Positions 62,587 to 64,000 of a stretch of 64,000 nt of DNA are shown here, piece by piece. The DNA lies in assembly GCA_947172645.1 (NCBI GenBank), contig CAMWBY010000016.1:1-64000 (forward strand). The letters run 5' to 3'. The notes beneath the pieces were generated by a model. That model saw only the letters and a program-made list of their open reading frames with translations, was not told the DNA's origin and made no database searches. A program made the translations under genes and the position numbers. Source of the DNA: an uncultured Lachnospiraceae bacterium (lineage in GTDB: Bacteria; Bacillota; Clostridia; Lachnospirales; Lachnospiraceae). Positions within the stretch are counted from its first letter, which is position 1, and every line of letters begins with the position of its first letter.

Positions 62587-64000
62587 AAAAACGCACTTTC
62601 TTCGTTATGTTGATTCTTTTTCTTATTTTTCTAAATTCTATGATTCTGGTTGTCTCCATCGTCATTCTGAAGGATAAACTTGCCGCCGACAGGGACAGAT
62701 GCCTGTCGGAACATTATGTCATTGCTACTTCCTTGATTGGGGATATGCAGGCGTTGAAACAGCGGGAAAGTGAAGTGCAGGAAAATATAAGTAAACTGAT
62801 GCGCGTCTATTCCCGTTATCTGCAAGGAAAAGGGGACGGGCTTGCGGTGTCTTACTGCGGGGAATGGATTTATGAGAGTTCTCCGCTCATGCCTACGGAA
62901 AACTTGGGTTTTGCGCCGGATACAGGCAGCAGGCAAGAGAGGATTGTCTGTTTGGAAAATGAACCGGCGCCTATTCTTTGTGTCTATGGAAATTTCCCGG
63001 CGCCGTGGCAGGATTATGGACTGATGTATATCGGAAATCTGGAGGGTATGGTTTCATCCTGGCGGCATACGAAAAACATCCTTTTCCTGACGGGCGCTGC
63101 GGCCATGTTTGTTATGGCGCTGTTTCTTTTCCAGTTCCTGAATATTATTTTCCGTCCCTTGAGGCAGATTTCCCGTGCCTCGGCGAAGATTGCAAACGGA
63201 AATTACGAAAGCAGGATTCCTGTTCGGGGAAAAGATGAGATAGCCAGCGTGGCGCATCATTTTAACCTTATGGCCGGGCAGGTGGAGACTCAGATTCAAA
63301 AACTGCGGGACGCCGCGCGGCAGAAACAGCAGTTTATCGATAATTTTTCCCATGAATTACGGATTCCTTTGACGGCAATTTACGGGTATGCGGAATATAT
63401 CCAGAAGGCGTCCGTACCGGAAGAAGAGCGTTATGAGTGTACGCAGTTTATCATGTCCGAATGTAACAGACTGCAAAATATGGCTTATCAGCTTCTTAAT
63501 ATCGCGCTTTTAAGGAATGAAGATATGGAGGAGGAGACATGTCCGGTCTCGTCACTCTTTGCGCAGTCAAAGAAGGTTATGAATGTGAAGGCGGCGGAAA
63601 AGAACATCAAGTTATTTTATACGCTGCCGCAAAATCTTTTTATCAGAGGAAATGCACAGCAGCTTTTGATTCTGCTAAACAATCTGATTGACAATGCAAT
63701 GAAAGCCAGTCAAACGGGAGAAGAAGTGCGTGTTTCGGCATACTCCCGGAAATCCGGTACGGTAGTGGAGGTGGAGGACCATGGCATTGGCATAGACCCG
63801 GATTCTCTGTCCCATATTAAAGAAGCCTTTTACCGTGTGGATAAGGCGCGCAGCCGTGCGGCAGGCGGGACGGGGCTTGGGCTTTCTATCTGTGAGAGCA
63901 TTGTGCAGCTCCATCACGCCGAGATGATATTTGCCTCTGAACCGGGCGAGGGTACGACGGTGAGGCTGTATTTTCCGAAAGCGGTGGAAGAGGAAAGTTT
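62583..64000 (+). CDS. Sensor histidine kinase (3' end outside window)
   Basis: Partner kinase of the OmpR-type regulator. It starts at the ATG at 62583, overlapping the regulator stop (ATGA), and is still open at the window end. Two membrane spans are visible (residues 5-29 and about 164-186) with an extracellular sensor between. A HAMP domain (FRPLRQISRASAKIANGNYE) is followed by HisKA with NFSHELRIPLTAIYGY. The HATPase has LLNNLIDNAMKAS, EDHGIGIDPDSL and GGTGLGLSICESI. About 470 residues are visible, so little is missing. The membrane sensor and gene order suggest an envelope-stress or peptide response. Confidence 0.93.
   Translation, partial: MKKRTFFVMLILFLIFLNSMILVVSIVILKDKLAADRDRCLSEHYVIATSLIGDMQALKQRESEVQENISKLMRVYSRYLQGKGDGLAVSYCGEWIYESSPLMPTENLGFAPDTGSRQERIVCLENEPAPILCVYGNFPAPWQDYGLMYIGNLEGMVSSWRHTKNILFLTGAAAMFVMALFLFQFLNIIFRPLRQISRASAKIANGNYESRIPVRGKDEIASVAHHFNLMAGQVETQIQKLRDAARQKQQFIDNFSHELRIPLTAIYGYAEYIQKASVPEEERYECTQFIMSECNRLQNMAYQLLNIALLRNEDMEEETCPVSSLFAQSKKVMNVKAAEKNIKLFYTLPQNLFIRGNAQQLLILLNNLIDNAMKASQTGEEVRVSAYSRKSGTVVEVEDHGIGIDPDSLSHIKEAFYRVDKARSRAAGGTGLGLSICESIVQLHHAEMIFASEPGEGTTVRLYFPKAVEEES

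Overview
The window reads as the chromosome of a spore-forming Clostridia species, most likely Lachnospiraceae. This rests on the protein families seen: a NifU-like/GGGtGRT pair, SpoIVA, a GerA/SpoVAF-type germination protein, class III anaerobic ribonucleotide reductase, an RsgI-type sigma/anti-sigma pair, WYL regulators and Rpn-family remnants. It also rests on moderate GC, strong AGGAGG ribosome sites and occasional TTG/GTG starts. No rRNA, tRNA or CRISPR array was seen.

Layout. 1-2030: the 3' part of a glycosyltransferase, an Rpn-nuclease remnant, and an XRE/FlhA-like regulator broken by TGA at its invariant Trp. 2.4-9.1 kb: a beta-galactoside uptake and hydrolysis locus (LacI regulator, lipoprotein binding protein, two permeases, GH42 beta-galactosidase). 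9.1-11.5 kb: a small accessory patch with a large serine recombinase. 11.7-18.6 kb: argH, asd, an AAA-type ATPase, topoisomerase III and a beta-helix protein. 18.8-23.1 kb: a diguanylate cyclase and the NifU-like/GGGtGRT pair. 23.1-24.0 kb: a small island between two diverged copies of the GGGtGRT gene 3' end, carrying a predicted type I toxin-antitoxin module too short for routine ORF calling. 24.1-30.7 kb: an HD protein, a DUF4153 membrane protein, an esterase, a cysteine-cluster protein, a lipoprotein, a His-rich secreted peptide and a sigma/RsgI pair. 30.7-33.3 kb: an alpha-L-fucosidase on the minus strand and two decayed genes. 33.4-37.8 kb: a minus-strand polyamine transport operon with an XRE-cupin regulator. 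38.1-40.8 kb: a lactonase-type beta-propeller and spoIVA. 40.9-50.7 kb: a nucleoside-salvage operon, a membrane MutS-like ATPase, RNase HI, a HAD phosphatase, a WYL regulator and an aminotransferase. 50.7-55.7 kb: nrdD-nrdG behind two NrdR boxes, dut and a spore germination gene. 55.9-59.4 kb: an SGNH hydrolase and a GH1 beta-glucosidase fused in frame to mannose-6-phosphate isomerase. 59.4 kb to the end: a hybrid sensor kinase and a response regulator/sensor kinase pair that runs off the window.

The strongest non-routine signals are: (1) a repeated 124-128 nt element before topB and before a HAD gene, with three hairpins and a pseudoknot kept by compensatory changes; (2) the type I toxin-antitoxin island between duplicated gene ends, with both opposing promoters visible; (3) terminator-like hairpins whose 3' arm is the Shine-Dalgarno of a sporulation gene (spoIVA and the gerA-type gene), the second containing a sigma-G-consensus promoter placed so that its own transcript would omit the 5' arm; (4) the GH1-ManA fusion. 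All functions are read from sequence and family knowledge; no search or folding program was run.
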